Shown here: positions 44,010-55,602 of the stretch, piece after piece
Numbering within the stretch: position 1 is the first letter of the stretch
How the letters are laid out: the number at the start of each line of letters is the position of its first letter
Source of the DNA: Heterotrichella gracilis
Lineage: Eukaryota > Sar > Xanthophyceae > Tribonematales > Xanthonemataceae
Direction: 5' to 3'
Assembly (NCBI GenBank): GCA_032358255.1
Contig: JAULBX010012099.1
Location: 40,230-104,229 of the forward strand
DNA length: 64,000 bases
Translations under genes and position numbers: made by a program
Notes under the pieces: generated by a model
Database searches by the model: none
What the model saw: only the letters and a program-made list of their open reading frames with translations
What the model was told of the DNA's origin: nothing

Positions 44010-47000
44010 CTACTTTGAAAGTATGCCCAATTTGAAGTATTTGCTTCCTCTTCGTTTCGCCCGCTTTGCCGGCGGCGGTGGTGGCGGAGACGGGGATGGC
44101 ATGTCAAACAGCTCCAGCACCCACCGCCACGAATCAAAGCCCGTGGAGCATACTTCCGCATGCGCAGAGAACTTCTCACGCCTCCGAAAGAGGTTCCGCA
44201 GGTGGAGGACAACGCCGGTCATGTTGTGAGGGTCGTCCTCCCAGGGCAGGTCAGACAGCGGAGAGCGCAAATCTCGGAAGGCAATGTGGACGTACACACC
44301 TGTGCACAAGGGTAACGGGTTTTGTTTTTTCATTAGGGTCTGGAGGGTGGTAGGGATTTCAAGGGTTTCAGGTTCTGCCTGGATAGTAAGACGATGGCAA
44401 GGGCAGCTAGAGGGAATCGCGCATCTCCATAGGCTGGTGACACATGCCTGGGGCAGGGGCAGTGGATATTACATCTGTAAGGTAAAAGTTCCAAGGCCAG
44501 CAGCCATCACACATGCAAAACCACAAACTGCCCATTCAACAGGCATGCAGTGCGCCCACCTGAGGTATGCTCAGGCCTGTGAAAGCCTTTTGCCCAGTCC
44601 CTCTTCTCCTTCTTATCGCAATTGTAAACTGCTAGCGGGGACTGGCCGCCGGGGGGCAGGTACCACTGCGGGAGCTCGATGTTGCGCATCACGTCCGGTA
44701 TACTGCACACGAGAACATCACACACATCACAATTACAAGAAAGCCCTCCAAGCAGAATGCCTGTGCACATTGGCTGGCCAGGCCTCTGCACACATAATAT
44801 TCATCATGGGCAAAAAACAACGTTTCCCCTTCACACACTTGAAAAAGGAACATAAGTTACTAAAATCATTACTGAACCATCCAGTGCAGGTTTCTGGAAT
44901 GTCAGCAGAAGCATATACCAACCCAGGATGGAGGTGTTACATTCGCACTACAGATTGATGTGCAGAAGGTGATGAACCCTAAACCCAGAACAAACAGGAA
45001 CCTACCTGAAGAGGTTGACGCGAGGGAAACTTCCGACAGCCATGTTGTGATATGGGGCACCCTTCTGGAAGAGGTCCAACACTGATTTGAATGGAGACGT
45101 TCGGCAGAAATATTCATCTTTATCCTGCAGAACAACGACAAAATGCTCAACCTTATTCTTTAATGTGGCACAAAATGGATGCAAAAGGAAACGCTCTGAA
45201 AAAATGATTTGCTGTACTCTCCCCACACCACCCATGGCGACAAGTGCTATGCAAATGTGCCAAGGACATCCACCTCGCCATCTGCACATTGAATGCTGCC
45301 AATATGAGGCTGCCAAAAGAAACAACTTGCACCAACATTTAGGTGCATGCAAGCATGCAAAAGGTAATCCATGCAGCTACATGCTCTCAAGGCACACAAA
45401 TACCCACTGAGGCACAGCGACTCATGAGGCACATCTACATGTGCGAGAGCCCCCCGACCCCCCCCCCCCCCCACCCACCCACCCTCCCCACCCACCCACC
45501 AGCACAAACAGCACCGCATTGTGCCCGTACAGCGCCAGGGACAGATAGGCATTCTGTGCATTCTGGTCCCCGTAGTGCCCGCCGGACCCCTTTTCCTCAG
45601 CCGCTGGGTAGCCAATGTCACTGGCTGGGTACAATAGGAGCGTGAGCCGCCCCGCCTTCACAAGGTCCTGGATGCCGTCCATGGTAGACAGCATACCCAG
45701 CTGCAGGAACAAGGATACAAATGAAATGATATTATTGAAATTCTGATAGAGTGAGACAATGCATGTATTTTTTAAAAAACTTATATTGTATTTTATTGCA
45801 TTTATTGCATTTTATTCTTAATTCCTTGTTTTCCATATTGATAAGCGCCATTTGAAATCAGAGGCTACCCGCTCAGAAGCGCGCCCCCCTCCATGATGCA
45901 CAGCTTACAACCAACTACAAGTACATGCAGGACAAAACACAGACAACTCACAACATGGAAGGTTTAGATGGGGGACCATCAGCACCAGTGCAGCCCATGT
46001 GCGGCGGGGCATAAGATGCGTGTGCCAGGGTATACTAACTACCCTAACAGTACTATATTAACTATACTAACAGTTAGTATTATGAGTATACCCCTGCGTG
46101 TGCACTGTGCAATGTGGTATGGGGTCACTTGTCCCACCTGGTTGGGGCGTACGGTTCCCACTGCCCCATGAAACCCCAGCGCGTCGTGGTACTCCAGGTT
46201 CTTGCGCAGGGCCGCCACCAGGTGGCGATACCCGGTGCGGTTGCCCGTCCTGCATCACAGCAGGATATGGACATTTGAGCAAAGCCGATCACCATCCTGG
46301 ACTACAACAAAGGAACCAGATACCTGCATGGGTCACAGTAGAGCACACCTTGCGTGTATTTACGTGATTTAAAGCCATGATAAGCCCCTTAAGTGACTGC
46401 AAAAGGCGCTCATTTCTCAGGGAGTGCATCAATTGAAGAATGCAGCCATGACGGGGACCTGCAAGCAACCACCCTTGCACAGTTTTGTGCATCCCAGCTA
46501 TGTCTTTACAATCTCCATGATTATGTGCTGACATAGCCTGAATGTCTGTATCTCCTGGACCCTAATCGTTGCCCCAATATGACCATAATCTGGCTATCCT
46601 TCCAAACCCCGGCCCATACCTATCATCGGTCCTCAGGAACATCTCCTTGTCTGCTAGCAGCGCCATGCTGGGTGGTTGACCCAGCACCGCCTGCTCCAGG
46701 GTGTCGGGGCTGACGCGCGTGCACATGGCCTCGCTGGTGTCGACCAGGGCCATGTACGACCAGCCCTTGACATACAACTGGAGCTGTAGAGAGTTGCAAA
46801 TCTCGGGCCTGTATAACCACGCGGATGATTGTTGGCGGGTTGAAATGATGGATGTTACTGGCACAGTCTGTCATGTTGCGACCATGGGATAATTTGGATG
46901 ATGGTGTAGCATAGTGCGTACACTCGAGATCTGTGGCAAACATTATTGGAAGAGTCATGTTGCGATTGGCAACTGGAACCATCCAGTGAGGCGACTGCAC

Positions 47001-48737
47001 AGGCCTGCAACAAGCATATGCCAGTTTCGATTGCAGTATATTTGCGTATCACCAAGCATTGCTGTAGACAGGCAGCCAGTCATCATAGGGAGCAAACTGG
47101 CGCTGCACCTCATGGAATGTTCATGGAATTGTGCCTAGCAGAGCAATTACTGCCTCCCCCTCCCAGCAGTGAGGCTGCACAAGTGGTATGCACAAGCATA
47201 ATGCATGCAATTGCATGACGTGCACACATGTGACATGTGACATGTGACGTGCGTGGAGTGCACGATTGCCATGAACGAGTGCCAAACATATGTGGAGTGC
47301 CTTCAAGCAATTGTAGTATGGGATATTACCAAGAGCATGTGCACCGGCCTGACCCACGTACCGTAGAATGCTCATCTCGATTACGCGAGGCATGAGCATG
47401 CGGATGTACCACAGTTTCTTAGAGGACTCTTTGGACTCAACGGGGGGTTGCTCAAACTCGAGCTCCTCCCCCGTTGCCTCGTCGTGCACAAACACATGGG
47501 GTCGCCACTTGGACACTACGCCGCTCAAGTATGCCGGGCTGACAGCAAGGGGCCTGGAGCATGGGAGGTGGGAGAAGGACGTGTGAGGGGGATGCTCGCT
47601 AGTTTGTAAGAGTGACATGGAATAGGAAAAAAAATTGAAGGGCGGTAGCGCGTAGCCATTCCCAGGGGCTCCTCCCTCCGGATACAGCGGCCTAGAACAG
47701 ATGACACAGAGCACAGGGCCACTGCATGGGCCACGAAGCCAAGGAATTTGAGGCACCCTGAAGGGTGGGCAACTCGCATGCACGTGTGAACAGGGAAGGA
47801 CACCAGCCGCTAACAGATGGGCATCCTGGGAGCAATCTCGTGGCTACATGTTGTCATAGGCCACACCTGGGGGAGTGCAATGCTAGCAGTCGTACAATCG
47901 CAGGAACAAGAAATCCGCACAAGCAGACCAGGCCACAGCCCCTATGAATGCAACATATGCAAAACAAAATGTTCCCATCCTATGCATGCATGTCATTACC
48001 TCTCTCCAAGTGTGGCCACTAACTACACAAGAGCGTGACATGCTTTGGGGATGAGCATGGGGTGGATATGGGGATACAAAAGCTGAAATGGCCAATTGTT
48101 GGAATCAGTGACAAAGCTGCGGCGGGAGAATACGTCCCAGTACATTGTAGCTGGACTAGAATGCGCATGTTGTGACAACGCAGAGGGTCCGTCCTGACAT
48201 GGACATGGATGTACCACGCAGGGCGTGGCTGCGGGCATCAAGGCTACATGCTGCAGCAAGATGTCAATTGTTGCTCAGCTGGCGCAAGCACATGGCCCAA
48301 TGGATGCATCACATGGTCACGCAGTATAGCATGTTGTTAAAAGTCTTGACTATGCTAGTGCTGATGATGACAGCGCCAATTGGGTAGTGCCGAACTGCTA
48401 CTAACCTGAGCTGCCGCACATTGTAGAAGCCCCGCAGCCGAATCTCGTCCCTTGAGATTCTCATGCACTTCAAGTGGAAGTGCGCCACCAGCGGCTCAAA
48501 ATCACTGTCACACTCCGGCTCACCCTCTGTCTCGTTCACTGGTACTGGCTGCGGCTTGGAACAGGGGCCCATGCCATTGAGCGAGAACTGCTGTATGCCC
48601 ACCTCGTCTGGCCTCACATACCAGCTGGCTGAGTGGAACAGCGCGGCAGTGGCTGGCAAGGGTGTTACCACAATGAAAGCAGTGATGAGGGTTGCTGCGG
48701 ATATTGCCAAGGGTGGGTGGTGCCCCACCCTCCCCAT
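44010..48737 (-). CDS. Divergent GT92-like glycosyltransferase C, 8 exons, 525 aa
   Basis: Exons (minus): 48406-48737, 47362-47553, 46620-46808, 46138-46249, 45500-45700, 45006-45124, 44560-44702, 44010-44299; phases agree over 1,578 nt. Start at 48737 gives a signal anchor (LAISAATLITAFIVVTPLPA). The core 'NAVLFVLDKDEYFCRTS' holds a D-x-D-E motif (D343-K-D345-E) in the place of GT92 DxDEF, after 'NAYLSLALYGHN' and before 'GVYVHIAFRD', which fits the late His region. The first half, with 'RPHVFVHDEATGEELEF' and 'YVKGWSYMALVDTSEAM', is longer than in the other two GT92 genes. The C terminus has a Pro8-type run then 'AKRAKRRGSKY', a basic tail. Membership in GT92 is inferred from motif order, not certain; another inverting GT-A family is possible. 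An alternative 5' exon upstream of 48737 cannot be excluded. Confidence 0.62.
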
Positions 48738-51700
48738 GACTTGCTGCTGCCCACTGTCCTTGTGTACAGAATGCACTTGGTAAAAGCTGGATGTGCTTGC
48801 TCGGCAATATGTGCAGGTTGGGAGTGGTGTGCTAACCTGCCACAACAGTCATGGGCTGTGGCATTGCTGCCCGGCGCTGCCTGGCTGCCCACCTGCAGAT
48901 GCACCCATTACCTTCCTTAGTGAGTGTTTCAGAGGTTGAGAACCAAAGATTACACATATAAATAGTCAGGCAGCTGCAGGCATAATCAGAGTGATTGGCA
49001 GTTCCAGCCACGCTGCTACTGACGCTCGGGGGCTGCCTAGGGCCAAGGAGAGCAACTGCTGCCACAGGCATGGACCTCTAATGCTCAACAACTTCCAGAT
49101 AGGAGGTGGTGAAGGTGCAAGCAAATGTAAGCAAGTCACTGGTGGTATGCACGAGTATGAACCAGGGACAACTGGTGCCAGAGACAATAAGATCCAAACA
49201 CCTCGCAGCCATGGGCTACACAGGTGCAGTCACAACCCAAATCCAATCACGCCCACCAAGGAAGGTGCAGTCCAAGCTTGAGAAGGGTGCATTGTGGGGA
49301 GGTACCTGGCTCGTGAAAGGAAGAAGAAAGCGCTTGTTTCTGCGTACCTGCCGTTCGACAAACGAGCTCAGCACCACAGCAAGTGCCCACCCTGCTCCTT
49401 GACAGGTAACCGCTCCAGCTCCACGCTTTTAGTGAGCAGCACACAAAGCGTGCAAAAAGGCTCTGAAAGGCCCGAGAAGCCAAAGTTCCAAACCTGTCCC
49501 AACTTGCTGGGCGAACTATATAGTATATATGGTCTGGTTCACATCACCCAGCCATGGGCCCTTACCCAACAAAACTTGTTCAAGGGTACCGACGCACAGC
49601 TAAACACAAGAGTATTTAAAGGCACATCCAGTGTCACTGGCAGTGACACAGATAGCCCTGACCTAGCAGGCGTCCACACTTTGGGGCACACTAGGTGGGG
49701 CCTAGATCAATATGAGACGTTGCTGTGCACAGCATGCAGTAGTTGTTCGTGGTTGCGTCTTAGTTCCCACCAGTCACTACCCTTGGGAGATGTAAGCCAG
49801 CGTAGCCAGCGTATTGCTATCAATAGCTTGATCAACGATGGCCTAGCCTTCGTTTAGCGGAAAGTCAAACTGTTCAAACTGTTTCGTATCGCCGCCCAGC
49901 CCACAATTTCAAATAATGTCCGAGATTAAGTGCAAGGGAGGCATGATATTTACCAGTAAATTCAGTAAATTCCAGTCCTCCCGGTAATCCCCAGTGCATG
50001 CTGTTGCCTATAATTTGCCCTTTTAATATGTGGTAGCTTCATTTAGGAAAGTTACAGTTGTCAAGTGGCTTCCACCACTCTAATATTGCTGACTGATGAC
50101 AGCCACTGCGAAGCCCAGGCCCTGGGCACAGTCATGCTCAAAAGGTGGCATCCTCATGCGTGGCAAAAATATATTGCGCACCGATCATAGAGGTGTGCTA
50201 GGGTTGTGATGCTCTATTCCTACAAGACGCGGCGGGTACTCATTATTCTTATCATATTTATTATGCTGTGCGCCAACTGGATACTGCAACTACTGGTATA
50301 CCTGGTTCCAGAATTTTTTCACCACAACGGGGGCCCATACTATGGGCTGGGCTCAAGCTTGTATCCTCACCTAGCATGCCTTTCTCAGAAGTTGACTTTT
50401 ACAGGCAAATCAGTTTCATATCAAAATAATACTGATTGAGCCAATGCTTCACAGGTTCCTCTAGTGTGATTAGGCTGGCGGGGACCAGCATTTCTGGCCC
50501 CGGCGTGCACACTCTTGTGGCCGCCCACCACCACCTTTCAGCCACCTGCCTAACTTGTCGCATATTGAGGGCACCCAGTTGGTGTGCATGACGTCTTGGA
50601 TATGTAATGAAAGTTACTGCGCAACGCTGGCGAAGTAATGGTGCACAACTAAAAGTTCGAACTTGATCAATCATTGTTGTGAAGTAGGCACGTGAATTGT
50701 CTGCCCATTGAACTGGGCAATTGTCCACCAAGTGCGCACTTGGTTGGCATATCATTGCAATTGCTGCTGTGCTGATGCTTTCACGCTGTCAGTTGTACAA
50801 AGACACTGATTGTTGTACTCTTGGTTAGCTGGGCCGTTGGCGGTGGGTTGGGAGCTCTCCCGGTGCTGGCCAGGCGCCTGGAGTCACTGCGACAGGGAGT
50901 GACAAGTGACTGCCAGGCAATACTGTAGAAATCCTGTCTCTGCAGAGCCCATGCATAGTTCTACACCTCACGATATTGATCAAATGGGTTGAATGCAAAT
51001 GTAAGTATTCCAATGGGGATTAAAGTAATTGTAAATATCCAATGAATCCTGCTAAGAAATATAGGGAACCACCCTGATGTTGCCCTATAAAGGGGTTATG
51101 GCTTATATAATTTGGGCCACAAAATGGGCCATAAAAAGTTAGGGTTAGGGTATTTGGCAAGGCATGTTGCAGCTGGGATGGCTTATAGAAGGGCAAATAC
51201 ATGTAAAGCATATCCCCACTGCAATTAATTATATAGGTCTACATTACCTACATTAAATGCTGATGGGCACATGTAATTTGCAGGGCTATGGCAGTTGACG
51301 AGGTTGTGTTACTAGTACACAAACGTTGCTCTGAGCTAGTCAAGCCCCCGACTACCCCGACAGGCAGCAGCTGAAGAATGCATGCACGCCTTACACCCAC
51401 CAAAGGCACCTGCAAGGTTTCAGTCAAATGGAGTGAATTGACACATGGGCCAAGTAAGGCACAATGTACATTCCATACATTGTGCCTCGGTTGGCCTGTG
51501 TGTCAGTTCACTCCGTGTACTTATGTATCCAGGACTTTGTAGCCAATAGTGCAGTTTGGCGTTTTCGAGGAAATGGCGAACATTGAATGCTGATCCAGCA
51601 TATGCATGTAGGATATCTCGAAGGGCCTTCGAGCGGCTTCACTCGATTAGCAACACTTATATACGTATACGCAGTATGTATTTGTGCTTTTATGCGAGGG

Positions 51701-53308
51701 ACAAAAATGCAGGTCTTTAAAAACAAGCGAAAATGGGACGGGAGATCTACAAAACAAGCTATTCAATCCAGGTCATTGTCATGAAACATAACATTGGCTC
51801 ACGTGCTGCCTGTAGATGTCGGACATGTCAAGGATGATATGCTTAATGGGTAGAATCTACACGTAGCGCTGTACCCAATACACCCAACCAATTGCAACTA
51901 TTGGATTGATAGTATTAGGTTTTTCAGCTGGTGCCAGCTGCTTCACCTAAAATATGTTGGCACGCTTAGTATGTATGAGCTCAAGAAAGCTAAGAAATGG
52001 CAAACCTTTTGACAATCGTTGTGCGACATCCCTGTGTAACACAACAGTTGCTATATATCATGTATATTACTAACAGCGGTTATACTTAGATGCGTGTGTT
52101 GTAATTTATGTGTGTAACAGTGGTATTAAATACTGGGGGAAAATAAAAGGAATTACAGGATGTTTTGGTACATTAATTACAGGAATAACACAGGAATATA
52201 TTATTTGTAATAATAATTTATTTACCACGCTGGCTTCCCTGCTAGCAGCTGCGGGTGCTTCCTATTTGGCATCCAGACTCCATGGGCGCTTGCATACTCA
52301 AGACTGCCAACACCGTGTTGCGACCTATGTATACTGAACTCAATTCAGGATTTATTGCTGAGAGATTCCTGCATTCAATTGGACAATAACGCCACCCGCT
52401 CTCCGCACGCATTCCACTCGCCACACGCACGCGTGTGACGTTGGCACCTCGAGCTGACGCGTGCTTCACTGGGCTCCTATACTGCTCGACCTGTACCTGA
52501 AGAGGTGTTCACCTGTGTACGGCACCTGTTATCTGCCCAGCTGTTGGCGGATTGAGCTGGAGTTGCACGCCTCGTCGCTGTCTTACCGAACTGGGTGCAA
52601 CACTGGGTGGAGCTCTGTGGAGCATTGGAACACCCTTTCTCGAGTCTTTCTGGTTTCGAGTGTACGCTCAGGTGGGTAGTTGTGTAAGGGCCGTTAAGGC
52701 TTCTGGCTGACTATCTTTGCACACACATCCACATCCGCGCGGTGCCAGAACCCACAGTGCAAACTCTGTCGCGCAACAGCATTGCGCTATTTCCGGAGCC
52801 TCCGAGAGGGTTTACTTGTGTTGGTGGGCGGGTGTGGGGCATTGGAGGGTGGCGGCCAATGCATGCATACGTGTACGATGCGTATCACGCTTCCAAGCCA
52901 TGGTGGAGTGGGGTGGTCAGGCAGGGTGTTGAGTGGTCCGCTTGCATGCGCATAAGCCCTGTGGGCGAGGACCGTGCGAAAAACCAACCGCTCTGTGCCA
53001 CAAATATCAACTTGTTGACCCTACAAGCTGCTGCCACGGCATGCCTCCACCCCAGACATGGTCATGCTCGACATGCTGTATTCTTGACACCAGGGAAAGA
53101 GCCTAACCGGAATGCACCTTTGTGCTTGACAGGGGTATCGGCACACACCCTACGGGCCCCTGGGGATTGTGCTGAGGTTGCTGCAACTACCAGTGCAGCT
53201 TCCCGCCTGTCCAGCCATCAGACAAACCCCACTTCTAACAGCACCTAGGGTCTCTTAGGTCTGACTAGGGTCTCCCCAAAAACCCAGCACCGCACACCAG
53301 CAGCAGCC
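48738..53308. other. Gene-poor 4.6-kb region with unsupported ORFs
   Basis: The largest apparent gene desert in the window. A 187-codon plus frame (49294-49857) and a 168-codon plus frame (52742-53248) are open but have no family likeness and mixed codon use. A 118-codon minus frame (50399-50755) is similar. Local AT-rich tracts around 52100-52220 and a long hairpin near 51430 are the only structures seen. The region could be decayed mobile DNA, but no terminal repeats or transposase motifs are visible. Confidence 0.45.
51430..51514. ncRNA. 85-nt near-perfect inverted repeat (MITE or miRNA-precursor-like hairpin)
   Basis: The left arm from 51430 (GGAGTGAATTGACACA...) pairs with the right arm ending at 51514 (...TGTGTCAGTTCACTCC). 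About 39-41 nt per arm, with only a handful of mismatches and G-U pairs and a loop of about six nucleotides centred near 51472. Outer (GGAGTGAA/TTCACTCC) and inner (AGGCACAATGTA/TACATTGTGCCT) blocks are perfect. It lies in non-coding DNA. Confidence 0.6.
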
Positions 53309-54068
53309 ATGCCCTGCCCTCTGCGTTTGGTGGTGGTGGCTTTGTCGCTGGTGGTGGCTACCTGTGCGCTGCTGTTCACGCAGTGGGGCGGGGAGAAGGG
53401 AGGTGAGGTAGCTGCACAGCCGGAAGGAGAGTCGCAACAGGAGCAGCTCGCGTCCAGAAAAAAGGTGTGTGTGAGCATCTCTGTTCATGGCAGGGAGGGT
53501 TCGGAGGGTGGCATGGCGAGGTGGCGGGGACGTGCGTGTGTGCGCTTGCTTGGGGGGCGTCGGCCTGTTATCACATCACACACACATCAAAGAACATGAA
53601 GGGCTGACTCTTGAGACCTCTGTAGTGTTCCAAGGCTGCACATAATTATTTTGAGACCTTGGTTGAACAAGTCACAGGTAGCTGCATGTGCAACGGCCTT
53701 GGAGTGGTTGTACCTTCCTATGGGAGTTATAAAATTGGTGCAGCGTATGCACAAGCTCTGAGGTTTCTGATGGCCCCTGCCCAGAATAGTATTTTCGTGC
53801 AGGGGGTGGACTGTCACATAGGGCTGCTCTGTGGGCACTCAATTTGCGTCGCTATACCTGTTGGCAGTGAAAATGGTCTAAAAGTAAAAAAGAAAGAAAT
53901 AAATCGAAACTAATTTTTTTTTGGATTTTCGTGCAGGTGATCCCTGTCACAACCCGGTTACGGCGGGCGCTACCCACAGCCTGGGACATGGTGACTGGCC
54001 GATATCTGTGGAGAGTGGTGGTGGGGAGGCAAGGGGTGCGGGACACACACATGCTGAAGGGGGGTTGA
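53309..54068 (+). CDS. Predicted small single-pass membrane protein, 2 exons, 95 aa
   Basis: Exons 53309-53464 and 53937-54068, joined in phase (AAG|GTGTGT donor; GTGCAG acceptor after a poly-T tract). Residues 6-23 are a clear N-terminal membrane segment (RLVVVALSLVVATCALLF), followed by a Gly/Gln/Glu-rich acidic stretch and a basic, aromatic C-terminal part ('RLRRALPTAWDMVTGRYLW'). The layout is that of a small organelle-membrane or respiratory/photosynthetic accessory subunit, but no family is recognised. Start context (GCAGCCATGCCC) is good. The second exon could have a different donor, so the C terminus is uncertain. Confidence 0.42.
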
Positions 54069-55602
54069 AGACAAAGCAGCACATGGGAGAGGGTGGGAAG
54101 CCTGGATGGTTTGGAAACCTTCTTTGTCGGGCAGTTGCTAATCTTGTCCTGGCAGCATTTGACTTGTGTATCCCCAGGGGCAGGGCTTATCACCTCGGGA
54201 TGATCACCGATAGGGAAAGGGAACAGCTGAATATACTTGGTGCAGATTTACACACCGTTTTGGGCTGCAGCAGAAAGGGAGCAGCATGTTTTACACTAGT
54301 CTGCTATTCTTGCGCTAGGTATGAAGGCTTGCAATGGATGAAATCATTGGTTCAGGGTTGGCCCATCAAGCGATCGATGTATATTTAATAAATTAGGACC
54401 CGACATGGCCCTCAAGATTCTGACTCTGAGGGTCTGTGAAGAGGGACTACTGGAGATTCTCCATCTCGTGGCGCATAATGTGCAATGATTTCAAAATTTT
54501 ATTCAATATTAATCATATCATATCAGTGGCCCACTCGGATCCACTGATGGGCCATGGCTTAAGAGAATCAAACTCTGAAACATTGAGTTTCAGTGAAATT
54601 CAATGTTGATTCAATCAAACAATGTCATGCATGCACCTGACAGGCTGGTCCAGGACCCGCACATTGCTGGCAAGGCGGCTTTGCACATCAATGTTAAGCT
54701 AGCTTAGTGGAAATGATTCAAACAAATGCAAACGGATGAAAAAAAGGGGACACACACATTTTGAAGCCGCTCTGAGAGCGCGAGCTCCACTAAGTGCTAA
54801 CGTTAGCGAGCCACAGCCATGGCTTGCACCTTGTACCTGCAGGGCACCACTCCGTGGGTGCCCTAGCTAGCCAGGTTGATTTGGCCAGTGGTATTGAATA
54901 TGCAGCACGCAGCCTCTGCGGCATACTATGGCAAAATAGCACGAGTGATTACTGTAATACTGCTATTATATTTTTTTACAGTGTAGCACTGTAATGTTAC
55001 ATACCAACAACCAACAAGGGTTGGTGCACATGTACACAGTGTAGGAACCTTGCATAGCACTGCTGGCAGGAAATTCCTGGCAGGAAATTTCTGGCGGGAA
55101 ATTGTGCAGGCACAGCTCAGGGATCAGCTTGAAGTTGGCAATAGCACACGGAGTTGATCCAATAGGAGTCAGGGCCTCAAGTAAGGAAACAGGAAGAATG
55201 CCGGTGTTGTCAGCAACTAAACTACGTGCATGGCATGTCACATTCCGACTAGCTTCTGTAATACGCAACGGCTGCAATTATTGGTCTAGCTGGGGCTGGC
55301 TAGGGCAACTCGATATGGCAAATCATCATGAGTCACAAACATAGTAAGATCATTGTGAGTGATGCGTAGACATTTCTCATCGTGGATTCTGGCAGTCAGG
55401 AAGTGCCAACATACATTTCAAAACAATATCAAGAGTTTGCAATACCTAATCATATGAAATGCTCTCCTCAATTGCTCGAGAGGGGCAAGACTGTGGGACA
55501 TATACGGCTAAGTCTTCCTGTGAGGGATGCCCTGTGATCCTAATCACCATCTGATCGCCGAGTACTGCAATCACGTGTTATTGATCGCCCTGTGTTCCCC
55601 AA
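54069..55602. other. Convergent intergenic region, no gene seen
   Basis: Lies between the 3' ends of the small membrane-protein gene and DUR2. AT-rich, with a partly self-complementary stretch around 54565-54625 (repeated AAACTCTGAAACATTGAGTTTCAG-type text) but no gene. Confidence 0.45.

Noticed and set aside
45458-45499. Poly-C/ACCC tract as a possible regulatory or structural element
   Set aside because: It is the pyrimidine mirror of a G-rich donor region of a GT92-C exon (GTGGGTGGGTGGG on minus) and looks like simple repeat expansion; similar (TGGG)n runs follow the donor at 7043.
49294-49857. 187-codon plus-strand frame
   Set aside because: No motif, mixed codon use, no splice partner and no plausible start context; kept only as part of the gene-poor region.
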